Shown: positions 43,661 through 56,329, counted from the stretch's first letter. The stretch is DNA of 64,000 nucleotides from Brasenia schreberi (GCA_036023115.1 JAYKKT010000073.1:10024001-10088000), one strand, 5' to 3'. Notes: generated from the letters alone by a model not told the origin. A program made the numbers and translations.

Positions 43661-44083
43661 AAACCCTTCATTCATCACCTTGGTCTTGACATAATTCCAA
43701 GTGACAACATCATTAGGAGCTGAGTTGCAGAGTGTTACCTTCAAAGTCTTCTATGTATCTGGCGAAGAACCAAGAAGTAAAAATGCCCTAACTTCATGAA
43801 TAATAGTAATGGTCATCGATAACAACTGATTTATAATCCTCTAAAATTACAAATATAACCTCAAGAAAACCTTTATTAGTGCGACATCCTTCATGTAGAG
43901 GGAAACCTTCATTCATCACCTTGGTCTTGACATAATTCCAAGTGACAACATCGTTAGGAGCTGAGTTGCAGAGTGTTACCTTCAAAGTCTCTTATGTATC
44001 TGGCAAAGAACCAAGAAGTAGAAATGCCCTAACTTCATGAATAATAGTAATGGCCATCGATAACAACTGATTTATAATCCTCT
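43602..44083 (-). repeat. 241-bp tandem duplication in Copia gag
   Basis: Unit 1 (43602-43842) and unit 2 (43843-44083) are almost identical (AAATTACAAATATAACCTC...). On the minus strand they encode gag residues such as TLKVTLCNSAPNDVV and TWNYVKTKVMNEG. Confidence 0.9.
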
Positions 44084-44190
44084 AGAATGTATTCACATGA
44101 TCTGCAATAGGAGAGTTGTCTTGGTATCTCAAATGCATCAACTATTTGATAAGCAGCATCTTGTTAGTCCCTTCCTTTCGAGCATACAAC
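43843..44190 (-). pseudogene. Copia gag fragment
   Basis: The minus-strand translation contains MHLRYQDNSPIADHVNTFQ, then IINQLLSM, FLLLGSLPDT and VTLCNSAPNDVVTW. This is the diagnostic core of Copia gag polyproteins (UBN2-type). One stop follows LPDT. No pol is attached. Confidence 0.8.
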
Positions 44191-44639
44191 CACAAGATTT
44201 ACGTTGAAACTCCTCCATGTGAGTAGAAAAAACCACAGACTAAGCAAGCACCCACCAATTTTCACTATAATAAAAATGGGCACAATAGTCTTCTCTAGTA
44301 TTCAACTACAGGAATCACAACCACATTCAACTATAATGGCAAACAGTACAACAAGAGGTATAAAATTTACCAATCTCGGTTTCTTCACTTCAAGAGCCAA
44401 CTGTAGTTACTGCATTGCACATAACAACACGAAATTTGGTAAGAATGTATATTCACGAGTCCCTAACATGTCTGCAAAGTTTCAGCTCAAACGGACATCG
44501 GTTCACCCTTCAAACAGATCATCTACCACAACTGCCTAGACAGAAACTAGAGAATGATATTCTCTAAAAAATCTTCTTAGAATCTTCTTCTCCTCAAACT
44601 TTTGCTGTTTATATTAGTGCAATTTTCAGTGGCATCAAA

Positions 44640-44760
44640 ATGGGCACAACTATAGCTCACTTGGCTAGAGGGTGTATTCATGAGTTGAAGGTCACAAATT
44701 CGACACTCAGGGTGTGCATCTGGCTTCGGATGCCCCATTGTACACAAAGAAAAGGTGAGT
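44640..44760 (+). mobile_element. tRNA-derived SINE-like element
   Basis: Contains TAGCTCACTTGGCTAGAGGG, close to a tRNA box A, then GGTCACAAATTCGACAC in the box-B position about 35 bp later. An A-rich end follows near 44750. It lies between the repeat copy 44196-44600 and the inverted arm at 44791. Confidence 0.45.
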
Positions 44761-44790
44761 GAATTCAAACCAGGTTGCTTTTTGTGTTGG

Positions 44791-45010
44791 GTTTCCCTCT
44801 AGATGGAGGATGTCCCACTAATAAAAATTTTCTTGAGGTTACATTTGTAATTTGCCTATTATATATTTTTGTCTTAGGGTAAATCAGAGGTTAGTGCTTG
44901 TGAGACAAGAGTGAGACCAAAATCCACAAAATAAGAGGGGAGTGTTTTGTCCCTTCTTGGCTACTCTTACACGATCTTCATCAAGTTTGTGATCGGCTAT
45001 TCGTGGTTGG
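44791..45010. repeat. Inverted copy of 43447-43660
   Basis: Reverse complement of 43447-43660: GTTTCCCTCT..GGAGGATGTCCCACTAATAAA against TTATTAGTGGGACATCC, and GATCTTCATCAAG..TTGTGATC at the other end. The arms are about 215 bp, separated by about 1.1 kb that holds gag and a SINE. A stub of RTE 3' end (AACTAAGCATGTTGC..GTTACATGCACC, minus) follows at about 45020-45065. Confidence 0.8.
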
Positions 45011-45573
45011 ATTGTATAAATTAAACAAAACTAAGCATGTTGCTACACTAAGTGGAGTCAGTTACATGCACCATAAGCTTGATATCATATCAGGATTGTG
45101 ATAACTTCTAAATCCATGATAAAACTGTCCGACTAAGTTTTATGCTATTCAACCGCTACCTAATGCAACCTTCCTCCTTTCACCTCCGAGCTCGAGATCA
45201 GAAACAATGGAGTTAGGGTACATGATGGCCCACCTTCACTCCTGTTTAGGAAGCTAGCCTTCGACCCATCCTTGGCTCAGATTCAAATATAACGTTTGTT
45301 CACTACAGGCCTACAATGGCAGCACGTTTTTTCACTACAGGCCTTTTGCCACTCTCTGTGACTTGTCTATCCAAGTGTCATCTTCCCTTTTTCTGACTAG
45401 AACTTGTTGGTCTCAAACTAGTGGAAGTAAACTATCCATCCAAATACTACATGAACGTGCCACTTTTAACAGAATATTTTCTCCATACAAAAGCCCCGTT
45501 GAACCTTTTTCCTGCTCCAGGTAGGATATGCAATTACCTTTTTAGTTTTAAATCACAACAAAGTGAGCTGCAA

Positions 45574-45970
45574 TAGAAATGGCCGGATTGAAACAGAAAC
45601 GAACCGACCGCAGAATCGACAGTAACCGAAACCTGCCGTTCCAGACCGCCTAGAACACACCGGTTCCGAACCGGCGGTTCCAAACATCCTATATGGTTTA
45701 AATAAGTTTTACAAAACCCCTCATCATCAGTAACTGAACGACAGAGTGCTCCCCAAGGGGCATTGTCCTTGGATTTCAAAAAGAAATTGAACTCGAAGCA
45801 TCAATTAGGCTGATGAAAGGACCGAATGTCAGCCTGACAGCCAGTCTGTTTAAAAAGACAATTTTTTAAAAATTAACTATAAAAATATTGTTAATGAAAA
45901 GGTTTAGTTACAGTTCGAAATTGCTGATAAACCAGAACTGACAGTTTGAAATCAGACATGAGATCAATCT
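45574..45970. mobile_element. MITE family 1, copy c
   Basis: Starts TAGAAATGGCCGGATTG and contains ACCGGTTCCGAACCGGCGG. The right end is not clear (near ATCAGACATGAGATC at about 45952). The minus ORF 45534-45779 runs through it and is not a gene. Confidence 0.5.
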
Positions 45971-47704
45971 TCCAGCTAAGTTGTCAAGTTTAAAGGCACA
46001 AGCTAAGAATCCAAATATTTCACGCTTTTCAAGTTTTGCAACTTTGGAAATGAAGGAACTACCAGTACTGACACAAGAGGTTAAGACAGTTGCACTTCCT
46101 AAGCAAAGATGCCATTGACGTTGAAGTTAGCAAGGAACACGTTCAGGAGACAGATCCAGATGTTACTCTTTTCAAAACACTACTTTTACGATGCATTTGG
46201 AATAGATCAGACATTCAAAGCACACACAAGAACCTCAGACCACAACAGCCCTGTCAACCTAGACGATGATAAATAATATGGCTATCATTGCATTACTTAA
46301 GTTTTCTTCTGCTGTTAGACAATGTTAAATCCCACAAAATTGCCTAACTGCTGTTCGTGAAGAGCATCATAGCGGCCCTTAGTGTGTGCGACTGTAAAGA
46401 CGCAACTGTTCAATAATAAGTCTGCAAATGATGATTCTAAGGGAATGCAGCGGCTCTTTGAGTGGCGTGAAAAGCCACAATTGTCTTAACACCTTTTCTT
46501 GATGATAGCCTAAAAGAATTCTAGAATGTTTGAACAGTAAGTGAGAAGAGAAGCAATCTGGACAGTTTGATCGCCTAATCTCTTCCACTGCCTTTCACTT
46601 GTTCAATTACATCCTTTAGAAAGCTCTTTGAAAATTCTGTCTGCTCTCTCTAAGTGTGCACAAGAGGAACAATCATCTTCATTCAAATAGCGTTTCTGGT
46701 TGTTCGGAACCGATTGTGTGCGTGCAAGACCAGTTGGCGGTGACTCCATTGTATCCCAAAGGAATTTCGCCGATATTCGCTTGCACTTAGGTTGATAGAA
46801 TTCAGCGGTGGCGACATAAGCCTAAAGAAAAGTGCTTCCACATGCCTTGGAGGTTTTGCGCAAAGTTTGAAATCTTGTTTTCTGAGAAAATTACTGTTTC
46901 ATATTTTGTCTTCAACCTTTCTTAAGTTTCAGCAGCAGCGTCATTGCAGACAATTCAGTCCAGATCCATTAATTGCTGTTGTATTGCCTAATCCGACTCG
47001 ACATCTAGGGTCTTGTTCTCTCTCGCTTACTTTGTTTCAGTTGGGACTACTCTGCACCTTCAAGGCAGTCCCTCGTACTGTCGTTAGTTGGATTGTTGCC
47101 TTAAGAGCATATTGTATCTGCAGTTTCCATCTCTCAAGGATCAAGTACCAGAAGTTCACAACAGGTTCTGTCTAAACTCATTTATTGTTAATCGCATTGC
47201 ACTATCATTGAACAAGATAGTTCCTTGCTGCCGTGAGTTTCTAAGTTCAGTAAACCAGAAACGACAGAAGTTTCATTTAACAGATTGGCTTCCACCAAAT
47301 TCTAGAAGCATTAAGTTTGAAAAGAGGCATCCTGTGGTAAACCAAGATAACCCAGCTTTCTGCATAAACAGAATTCCATCCTGGATCATGAAAAGCAAAA
47401 CAGGAATCCATTCTTCACAATCCAAGTTTCTCAAGAAAAATATAAAGAATCGAAACGATGGAAGCAGAAACACGTTCCTTTAGATTCCACTCAAAAGACG
47501 ACTAGCAATTGACATCACTCTCTGATTCAACCAATTCAGTTACTACCCTGCACATATGGCTGCATTATTTACAATGTATATAGAACCAACCAATCACCCT
47601 ACTACCAGTAAAATACACTCTTGCTGACACTAAATTACGCTCATACTCATGCATGATATACATTAGAGAAGAGCACATAAAGTATTTTGTATCAAGACTC
47701 CGGG
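45971..47704. other. Unassigned intergenic stretch
   Basis: No TE motif recognised. Several medium ORFs on both strands (46792-47175 +, 47088-47483 +, 47273-47473 -) show no family signature. See the separate entry for a small minus-strand ORF. Confidence 0.4.
46603..46749 (-). CDS. Small hypothetical ORF (48 codons)
   Basis: The minus-strand ATG at 46747-46749 opens MESPPTGLARTQSVPNNQ and closes at TGA 46603-46605. Thirty more open codons follow in the same frame (TSERQWKRLGDQTVQIASLL...), ending at TAG. The hydrophilic, Ser/Pro N terminus looks protein-like rather than TE-like. I do not recognise the family. It could be a decayed gene or chance. Confidence 0.15.
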   Translation of the reverse strand: MESPPTGLARTQSVPNNQKRYLNEDDCSSCAHLERADRIFKELSKGCN

Positions 47705-47709
47705 CTTCT

Positions 47710-48507
47710 TGTTGTGAAGAACCGTAGATATACATGCATAACAACATAATATGCAACAAAAGTAAATATGCTCCAATCATAAACAACAGACATACAACAC
47801 AATCAGCGCACCGTTATGAATACATATAAGTACATGTGCCTTCTTTATAAGATAAAACATACATAACTCGAAAAGCACGTACCTCGCTTCGAGTCGACCT
47901 CGAACGCACAATCACCTATAATTGGAGCAAAGGGACCACTCATGGGCCAAGAGGACGAAGCTACGGCGAGAGAGGCAGGACCAAGAGAAGAAAGAGAGGA
48001 GAAAGAATGAACTACGTGTGTTTAGGAAGGACTCGTAATCACCTATTTATAAGTGTACGTTTTGATCACGGATCATGGATTCAATCCAAACAACACACTG
48101 CTTTATCCTCAATCACACCGTCTTATCATCAACCACCCTGCCTTATTAGAACATAAAAATTTTGACCATTATATCAAAAGTTTTTCATTCCAAAAGATAG
48201 ATCAAGACCCAAAATCAAACATAAGCCATAAGCCCAAGCCTAACCAATGCATGCACACGAATATGTGATATAGCATGTCTTGTGCAAACTCTTTGAACTA
48301 AAGTCCATAAGCTACTAAATATATAAAAAGACATGTGGCTTTGTCACATCCATCAATATAGGGATTAAACTTTGGCTCATCTTTATCATCTAATGCAAAT
48401 CTCTCATATTTTACATTTTACATTTTATGATTCTTATTTATATTAATCAAATATATAGGGATACTAACATGTATTTAATGCACATTCAAAACACATTAAA
48501 TCTAACA
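47710..48507 (-). repeat. Copia C 3' LTR
   Basis: 798 bp. On the minus strand it starts TGTTAGATTTAATG and ends at 47710 (plus-strand TGTTGTGAAGAACC). It shares GCTTCGAGTCGACCTC, TTTATAAG..TAAAACATACATAACTCG-type and CACATTCAAAAC blocks with 52964-53637. It is longer than the other LTR because it carries an extra stretch (about 48360-48440). Confidence 0.88.
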
Positions 48508-49046
48508 ATCCCCACAAAGTCCTTAAGTGTAAAAGTGTCCTTTTAATCTAACCATCATATTATGCTTTCATTAAAGGTACCTTCTGATACCTGAGTTATC
48601 CAATATTATCTGTAAAAAAAACTAGGTGAACATACGTGTTGAACCTAAACCTTGGGTGTAAAGGTGTTTGTTGATAACAACATAATAAAAGGCTATGATG
48701 TGATCTATAAGGGTGATGCATTAATGGTTGTGCATCCATATCATATATCATAATTGACTTTAGAGAACAACCTAATTCCTCTATTGCAGACATACAATGT
48801 CAATCACTTAGCTGGGCATCTTTAAGAATCTACTGCTAGCATCCTATCCTAGGACTCGATCCCATTCAAAGAATAATCTCTTGCTAAACATACAGTCATG
48901 ACACTTTAGGTTTACAAGGGATTGACATACAAATACTAAAAGTATCACATAATATAAAGTGTCATCCTATTGATCCAACAACTTTTTATTACCACATTGA
49001 ACCTACTTTGTGGGATCTCCACTCAAGTAGGTTGGGTTGTCATTGC

Positions 49047-49334
49047 TTATGAATAAATCGTGGGTTTCAATCTCATCTCCACCCTCGATTTCTCAACTAA
49101 AGCTATCGATAGATCTTTAGTGAAAAAATCAATTGTATTATCTTTGGATCTAACAAAATCTATAACTATAACCCCATCAGACACAAGAGACCTCACAGAT
49201 TTCAGTTTGACTTGGATGTGTCTTTGTTGCTTTTGGTTGTACTTTGAATTACTGATCTTAACAATTGTAGGCATGTTATCACAGTGTAATGAAATTGTAG
49301 GAAGTGACTTCTTTACCATAGGTAAATTGGACAT
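49047..49334 (-). pseudogene. Copia C RNase H
   Basis: The 95-codon minus ORF has SLHCDNMPTIVKISN, QRHIQVKLKSVRSLV and DFFTKDLS, the C-terminal RNase H hallmarks of Copia pol. Confidence 0.82.
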
Positions 49335-49792
49335 AATTCCCTTAAATCATTCACCTTCCAATTCAGTCTCATTCAAAGCACACACTTCTATCAAAAAGGT
49401 AGAACGAACCAATAAAGTTTGTTTCTTAAATTTTCAGGTGATAGTGCCACCACACCCATTACTCTCAAAATTCTTTGTTATCCAACTAGTATTACTAAAT
49501 CCTTTAAGAACCAAAAAAATATTTACCATAATACAATTCAAAGGAAATTGTTTCCTTTACATAGCAAAACACTTTGCCTACAGCTTTCCAATGGGTTATA
49601 TCCAAACAACTAGAGTATATGCTCCACTTACACATAACAAATATAATATCTGATTGTGTATAATTAGTTAGATATATTAAACAATCGATAATCTAAGAAT
49701 ATTGTAGTTGAGACACAAGAATATCACTTTCATTCTTATACAAAGCCTTAGATGAATCATATGGGATCTTAACAAATCTATAATTTGTATAT

Positions 49793-50209
49793 CTAAATCA
49801 CATCTGTCACACCCATATCCTTCATCTCAAACTTACTATATAAGAATAACTTAGTCTTATTTATTTTTATCATATCATATCCAAATAATAATATATCATC
49901 TACATATAGGCAAAAAATAATGAAAGCATTATTGATCGACTTGCAGTAGACACACTTATCATAATCATTATAAACAAAGTCAAACGATGATATCACAAAA
50001 TCAAACTTTTCATGCCATTGTTTAGGGGTTTGTTTCAAACCATATAATGATTTAACAAGCTTACACACCTTAGACTCATTCCCACGAGCCACAAATCCCT
50101 CTAGTTGATCCAAATAAATTTTCTCATGGAGGTCACCATGTAAGAAAGCAGTCTTCACATCCATCTGATGGGTTGTGAGGTCATATATGGAGATTAGTGC
50201 TATAAGCAC
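49793..50209 (-). pseudogene. Copia C reverse transcriptase fragment
   Basis: The 138-codon minus ORF contains HQMDVKTAFLHGDLHEKIYL, KLVKSLYGLKQTPKQWHEKF and the active-site LYVDDILLFG. This is a clear Ty1/Copia RT core, cut at both ends by stops. Confidence 0.92.
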
Positions 50210-51202
50210 TCAAATGGTAGTCATTCGAGAAACTAGGGAATAGGTATTAAAGTAATTTATTCATTTCTATTGTGTGTATCCCTTGACAACTAATATGGCC
50301 TTCTACTTATTGATTGTTTTGTTTACATTTTTTTTTAAAGATCTATTGCAACCCACAATAGAACAACCAATAGATAAATCTATCAATTCTCAAGTACCAT
50401 TAGAAAGAATTAATTGTATTTTATTATTAGTGATTTCCTTACAAAACTTAACCTTGGGTGAGGTCATAGTCTGTTGAAAGGTAATACGACTATCCTTGAC
50501 AATGAAAGTAACAAAGTCCTTTGATATCCTATATGGTTTACTTATCTTTGGTTCAGTTATTTCCTCAGAGTTATCTAACTTGGAAATACATAATCAGTGT
50601 CACCTCCTATATTTTTCATCATTTCTATATAATCGAGAATGAAACCAATAGTAGGATCAAAATCTCTAAAAGATACACTTTCAAAAATTCTAGTCTTCAT
50701 AGAAAATACATTTTCAAATAATGTAGCATCAGAGAGTTCAACAACTGTGTTGACATTTATGCCAAAAACATCAGATCTAATGATCGAGAATCTGTATGCA
50801 TAGCTTGTCTCCACATAACTTAAAAATATATCATCTATTGTTTTAGGTCCCAAATTTTTTCTCTTGTGTTCAGGGATGAGTACTTTCACAAGACACTCTC
50901 ACAGTTGGAGATATTTTAGACTGGTTTTTTTGACCTTTTCAAAGATCAAATAGACTACTTTCCTTATGCTTATAGAGAACTATATTCAAAATATGACAAG
51001 ATGTATTCAAAGCTTCTCTCACATGTAGGAAGGTAACCTAGAATTTTGAAGTAAAGCATTAACCATATCACACATGATTCTATTCTTTCATTCAACTATC
51101 CCATTAGACTGACGGACCAGTAACCTAATAAACAATACCATTGTTTTGATAGTATATTTAGAAAAGATTTGAGTTATACTCTCCTCCCCTATTATACCTT
51201 AA

Positions 51203-51826
51203 TTATTTAAGTACCTTGCATATTTGTTTTTGTGCTTCATTTCTAAATATTTGAAACTTTTTTAAAGCTTTACCTTTACTTTTAAATAAGTAAATATAAC
51301 AGTATCTACTGTATTCATCAATAAATGTGATAAAATATTTTTTGTTATCTCTTGTAGTCATCTCATTGAATTCATAAATATCAATGTGCACCAAATCTAA
51401 AATCTAAAATTTCTTTTTAACCGTATGGAAAGGTTTCCTAGTTTGCTTTGCTTACACACATATACCACATTTGTGTTTTCTATCTATGACAATTTTAGGA
51501 ATAAGATTTAAATTTATCATTCTTTTCATGAAATCAATATTTACATGACCCAACCTAGCATGCCATACATTAGATGATTCAATATTGTACATATAAAAAG
51601 AATAACATGAAATAAAAGTAGATGTTTTATTAACATTAAAATTCATATAAGAACCAACAATTGGTTCAACATTAATTTTAAACAGATTCTCTACATCACA
51701 CAAACATCTCTTCCCAAAGAAACACCTAGTATTAAATCGTGTAATGACGACTTTATTACATTTATAGTGTAACCTTAATCCCTCCCTAATTAAAATAAGA
51801 GTATTGAGGATATTCTGACGAATCAT
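51203..51826 (-). pseudogene. Copia C pre-integrase and integrase fragments
   Basis: The ORF 51452-51826 has NVWHARLGHVNIDFMKRM and KHKCGICV (GAG-pre-integrase zinc motif). The ORF 51203-51394 has YFITFIDEYSRYCYIYLFKS from the integrase core. A break separates them. Confidence 0.88.
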
Positions 51827-52089
51827 TTGAAATATCTCTAACTTTCTAAAGAGTTAGAATCTTTCTTGAAGGAAACTTGAAGTCCGCACGCCCTTGACTT
51901 CAATAGTCAAATGGTTCCCTAAGGTCACTATTCGCCCCACAAATGACCTAATAAGATATAAACTGAGACTGGTTAATATATACGTGTATATTAGCCCTAG
52001 TGTCTACTAGTATTGTGACTTATAAATAAAAATAAAATGGGGTTTAAGGGATAGATACCTGTCACTAGTAGGTGCAACAGTCACTACTA

Positions 52090-52900
52090 TTTTGACTATA
52101 GCTCCTTCAGTGGTCATAGGGTTCTTGAATTTTTTGGAGGGACAACTCCTCGCCCAATGTCCAACCTCACCACAAAGCCAACATGATTTATTTTTGGGTT
52201 TTTTTTAGATCTTGACTTTTAGTTTATACTTCACTTGTTTTCCCTTAGAATCATTAGGTTGTTTCTTTCCGACCGTAAGGTTAAACCTATAGGTGTTGTC
52301 TACAAGCATAACATGTTTCTTATTTTTATGCTCTTTCTCTATTGCTATGTTTATCATAAGATCATCAATGGTCATCTTATATTTTTTATACTTGAGATCT
52401 ATGCTAAAACTCTCTCAAGACTTAAAAAAATTCTCTATAATAGACATAACAATAAACTTGTTAGGAAGTTCCATTTCGGCTTCTTTAAGATCATGACATA
52501 AAAAGTGAAACTCGTGGGTCTGTTTGATCACAAATTTTCCTTCTACCATTTGATACTTAAGGAACTTGACGAGGAAATACTTTTTAAGATCGAGGTCTTC
52601 AATATTGTATTTTCAATCCAAGGTAGTCCACAAATCTTTCGTTGTCGTGAAAGGGGAAAAACTATACACTTCAAATAAAACATTTGAAAGTGTCGATAAA
52701 ATTCAACAATGACATAAAATGTCATTCTCCTTCCACTCAGCGATTCTATCTGACCTTATAGGGTCTGTATCATCGGGTTGTAGACAATCCGACTTGATAT
52801 ACAGATACAACTCTAACATGGTTAACTAAATTTTCATACGCTGCTGCCAACGTTTAAAATGTGAACCGACAAACTTTTCTAACATCAAAGTCAAGTCGAC
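52090..52900 (-). pseudogene. Copia C gag
   Basis: The minus-strand translation near 52150-52195 gives the zinc knuckle CWLCGEVGHWARSC (CX2CX4HX4C). Upstream, toward 52900, are broken gag frames. Confidence 0.72.
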
Positions 52901-52963
52901 CTTAGGTCAGAGAGTTGTAGTCGTAGACATATTTATTATGATAAAATCTAATTTCTTTAAGAC

Positions 52964-53637
52964 TGTTCAGAAGAACTGTAAACATATGTGTATAATAACA
53001 TAATATGCAACAAAAGTAAATATGTCTCAATCATAAATAACAGTCGCAGATCCAAAATAATCTATAATAAAGTCATACGAAAAATAAAAACAAAAGCAAA
53101 ATCAGAAACTTATGTGTGTGAGTTGCCCTTGCGGACTTGCCTTAAAGAAATTAGTGTCCCGTTATGAGTACGTACGAATACCTACGCCTTCCTCCCAAGA
53201 TAAAATCACACACAACTAGAAAAGCATGTACTTGGCTTCGAGTCGACCTCAAACACACCTCAGTCGCCTATAACTTGAGTAGAAAGAGGGACCACTCACG
53301 TGCACAGGGGGATGAAACCAAGGGCAAAGAGAGAGAAGAAAAAATTAACTGTGTATATTTGGGGAGAACCCCTAATCATCTATTTATAGGTGTGCATTTG
53401 GATCACATGATACACCGCTTTATCCTCAACCTCCCCACCTTATTCGGAACATGAAAATTTTGTCCGTTAGATCCAAGCTACAAGCCCAAGCTCGGCCTAG
53501 CATGTGTGCGTACGTGTGATATAACATGTTTTCTCTAAACTCTTTGAAGTAAGGTTCATGAGCTACCAACTATAGAAAAGGACATGTGAGATACTAACAT
53601 GTATTTAATGCACATTCAAAACTCATTAAATCCAACA
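52964..53637 (-). repeat. Copia C 5' LTR
   Basis: 674 bp from TGTTGGATTTAATGAG (minus strand, at 53637) to the end at 52964 (plus-strand TGTTCAGAAGAAC). Clearly diverged from the 3' LTR with several indels, so the insertion is old. Confidence 0.88.
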
Positions 53638-53642
53638 CTTCT

Positions 53643-54336
53643 AATGTGTTATGTTGCTCTGCCATTTAGCTGCTTAGTCCCTACTTACTTCAGATATTAG
53701 TTTCCCGAGGAAATAAGATAAACAGGGACATAGTTGAAGCATTAGTCTTTCACGCATTAATGCTGACATATGGTTTCGTTAGAAGCTTTGGTAAGGTTGC
53801 ACAATGTCCTCAAATAAAAGAACACTTAGCCAGGCAATTAATGGGTTACTCAAACTTCACTGTGAGGCAAAAAAAAAAAAAGGAAAAAGACAACCGAAAG
53901 AATCAGGGCAAGAAGGGAAGAAAGAGAACTGCCAACTTGTTCCATTGTTCAGGAAGAGCAGGCGAATTAATCATCCTATGACTCGCCAAGTTGGCAGCAA
54001 GCAAACAAATAGATGAACTAAACCAACTCTTCCAAGAAATCCATATGTGGTGGGCAAGTTTGATAAAATTAATTAAAAGAACTAATGGGGCTTAATTGCA
54101 CCTGAATTCAAGCCTGGAAAGAAGAAACCCCTAGAAAGGGCAAGTAAACGACCGAAATGCTAAATGTAAATAAACAAGGAGGAATATTGCACACGATCAC
54201 AAATTGCCTCAATTAGCAGAAAGATAAAATGGTTTCATATCTATAAAGACTCAACAAATTCCCATCCCTTACCTGAACCATTTCTCATAGACGTTACAAA
54301 CTTACAACAAACACTTCCTCCCCATTATCAATCTTT
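53643..54336. other. Intergenic, no gene recognised
   Basis: A poly-A tract at about 53869-53882 and generic AT-rich sequence. The overlapping ORFs 53760-53981 and 53804-54016 are lysine-rich because of that tract. Confidence 0.5.
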
Positions 54337-54456
54337 TTTTTCCTTTTGTTACAAAGGGAGGCAGAAGCCTAACACACACTGATGCCTGGGGAGTCGAACT
54401 TCTCACCTGCAGCAAGGGCGTCAGAACCCCCTCCTAGTTGAGCTAGCGCTGAGGGT
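54337..54456 (-). mobile_element. tRNA-derived SINE, copy 2
   Basis: Perfect 15-bp target duplication CCATTATCAATCTTT (54322-54336 and 54457-54471). On the minus strand it has the box-A-like GCTAGCTCAACTAGGAGG, box-B-like AGAAGTTCGACTCCC, GGCTTCTGCCTCC and an A-rich tail. Same family as 12386-12523. Confidence 0.87.
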
Positions 54457-54724
54457 CCATTATCAATCTTTCCCAAATCAATGTAGCACCCCCATCTTGC
54501 CACCACATCCTGGACCCTCTGTAAGCACAGCAGGACTAACTTAGGGATGTGTTCAATACAAGGTTCCAGGAAACTGGACGTTGATTTTTAGTGCTCTTGT
54601 GGTTCCATAGTTTTCAATTTGAGTCAAAAACTTAAATGCCACATAGAGGTCAGCCAGTTCAGTACCAGGTGGAGGTGAGTCCCGTGAACAGAATCTAAGG
54701 GCCCGAAAATTTAAGCATGAATAC

Positions 54725-55047
<323 letters not shown>

Positions 55048-55697
55048 CTCAATACTACTTGTGAATCAAACATAGAATCAATCATTCTTCAGATCCACCT
55101 GCAATTATGTGATCCTTAGATTGAGGCATGCAGTTCTAGTACTAAAGTCGTGAGACCATGAATCAACCACACGCTGGTGAGACTGTTTCATTCAAATTTT
55201 CAGGAACCAGGAACCATGTAGTTCCCGAAAGCATTTCTCATATAGTGTTCAGCGGAGCCATTACCGGAAAAATCCAGTTCCACCTGATCTTTCTTTTCGT
55301 GCAAGGGTATCTCAAGAGGAGAGAGAGAATTCTCAATCCCTCAAAATCCCATGAAATTTGAATTCTCGTGGATTTCCGGAACTTCTTAAACCTCAAAAAC
55401 CCTGACGAAACTCTACGAGGATCTGGTCCAACGAGCGCTGGTTAGAATCTGCAACAAACTCAAGAGAACTCCAACAAAGGTTTGGTGGAGCCCTTGACGA
55501 GGCTCCAACGAAGTTCTTGCAGAAAGAAAAATAAAGAAATCAACTCAAAATCTCACTTGTCTGAGGATGAAGGAAACGATAAAAGATGGTGGGGCTAATA
55601 TAACATAAGTTGGAGCACGTTGGGGTCCAACGTAGTATGGGAGAAGCCTTAGTTTTGGGAGAAGGCTGATGAGTCGCCATTATATATAAACCCTTCT
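55048..55697. other. Intergenic, no gene recognised
   Basis: A short piece resembling the RTE 3' end (GTAGTATGGGAGAAGCCTTAG, 55631-55651) is present. The ORF 55158-55361 shows no family features. Confidence 0.45.
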
Positions 55698-55705
55698 AGT
55701 ATCAG

Positions 55706-56104
55706 TAGACATGTCCGTTTCCAGTTTTGCTTGAAGCCTGAAACTGGATCCGAACTGTCTTGGGATTGGTTCTGGTTTTGGTTTCGGAATAGTGAGTTTT
55801 GGAGCGGTTTTAATTCTGTTTTGAAACCACTTCAAAACTGCTAGCATTAGATTCATTTTTTTTGAAATACAAGGATAATACATCCTACTGTTGAGATAAT
55901 GATGGATTTGGATAAAGGGTTTTAGAAAAGACATACCGGCAGTTTGGAACTGTCGGTTCCAATTTTGGGTGGTTTCTGAAGACCATAACCATAAATGAAC
56001 TGAGAGGTTCCCGATTCCGGTTACAGTTCGATCAGTTCCCCGGTTCAGTGGCTGGTTTGGTTCTGATTTGAATCAACGAGCTAGTTCTGAACCGATCATG
56101 TTTA
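55706..56104. mobile_element. MITE family 1, copy d (best boundaries)
   Basis: TAGACATGTCCGTTTCC at the left and CGATCATGTTTA at the right are imperfect inverted ends. The flanks agtatcag (55698-55705) and agtatcat (56105-56112) match 7 of 8, as expected for a hAT-type 8-bp target duplication. GGTTCC/GAACCG words fill both ends; the core is plain AT-rich DNA. Confidence 0.8.
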
Positions 56105-56186
56105 AGTATCATAGTAAAGTTAGAAGAGGAAAGTAGATGAGGGCGGTGGAGGGTGATTCATTAAGCTAGCAAATTGGCAATGATAA

Positions 56187-56199
<13 letters not shown>

Positions 56200-56217
<18 letters not shown>

Positions 56218-56263
56218 CATATATGTACATATATGTATATATATATATATACATATATGTACA

Positions 56264-56305
<42 letters not shown>

Positions 56306-56329
56306 TGTATATATATATATATATATACA

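Larger units (their letters stand above)
47710..53637 (-). mobile_element. Copia LTR retrotransposon (Copia C), both LTRs
   Basis: 5,928 bp, flanked by the 5-bp target duplication CTTCT (47705-47709 and 53638-53642). Minus orientation: 5' LTR 52964-53637, 3' LTR 47710-48507. The order gag, GAG-pre-integrase, integrase, RT, RNase H is as in Copia. A purine-rich tract (TTTGTGGGGAT on the minus strand) precedes the 3' LTR. Unlike Copia E, no TGGTATCAGAGC follows the 5' LTR. Frames are broken by stops throughout. Confidence 0.92.

Noticed and set aside
45534..45779. 81-codon minus ORF
   Set aside because: It lies in MITE family 1 copy c and its sequence reflects the GGTTCCGAACCGG words.
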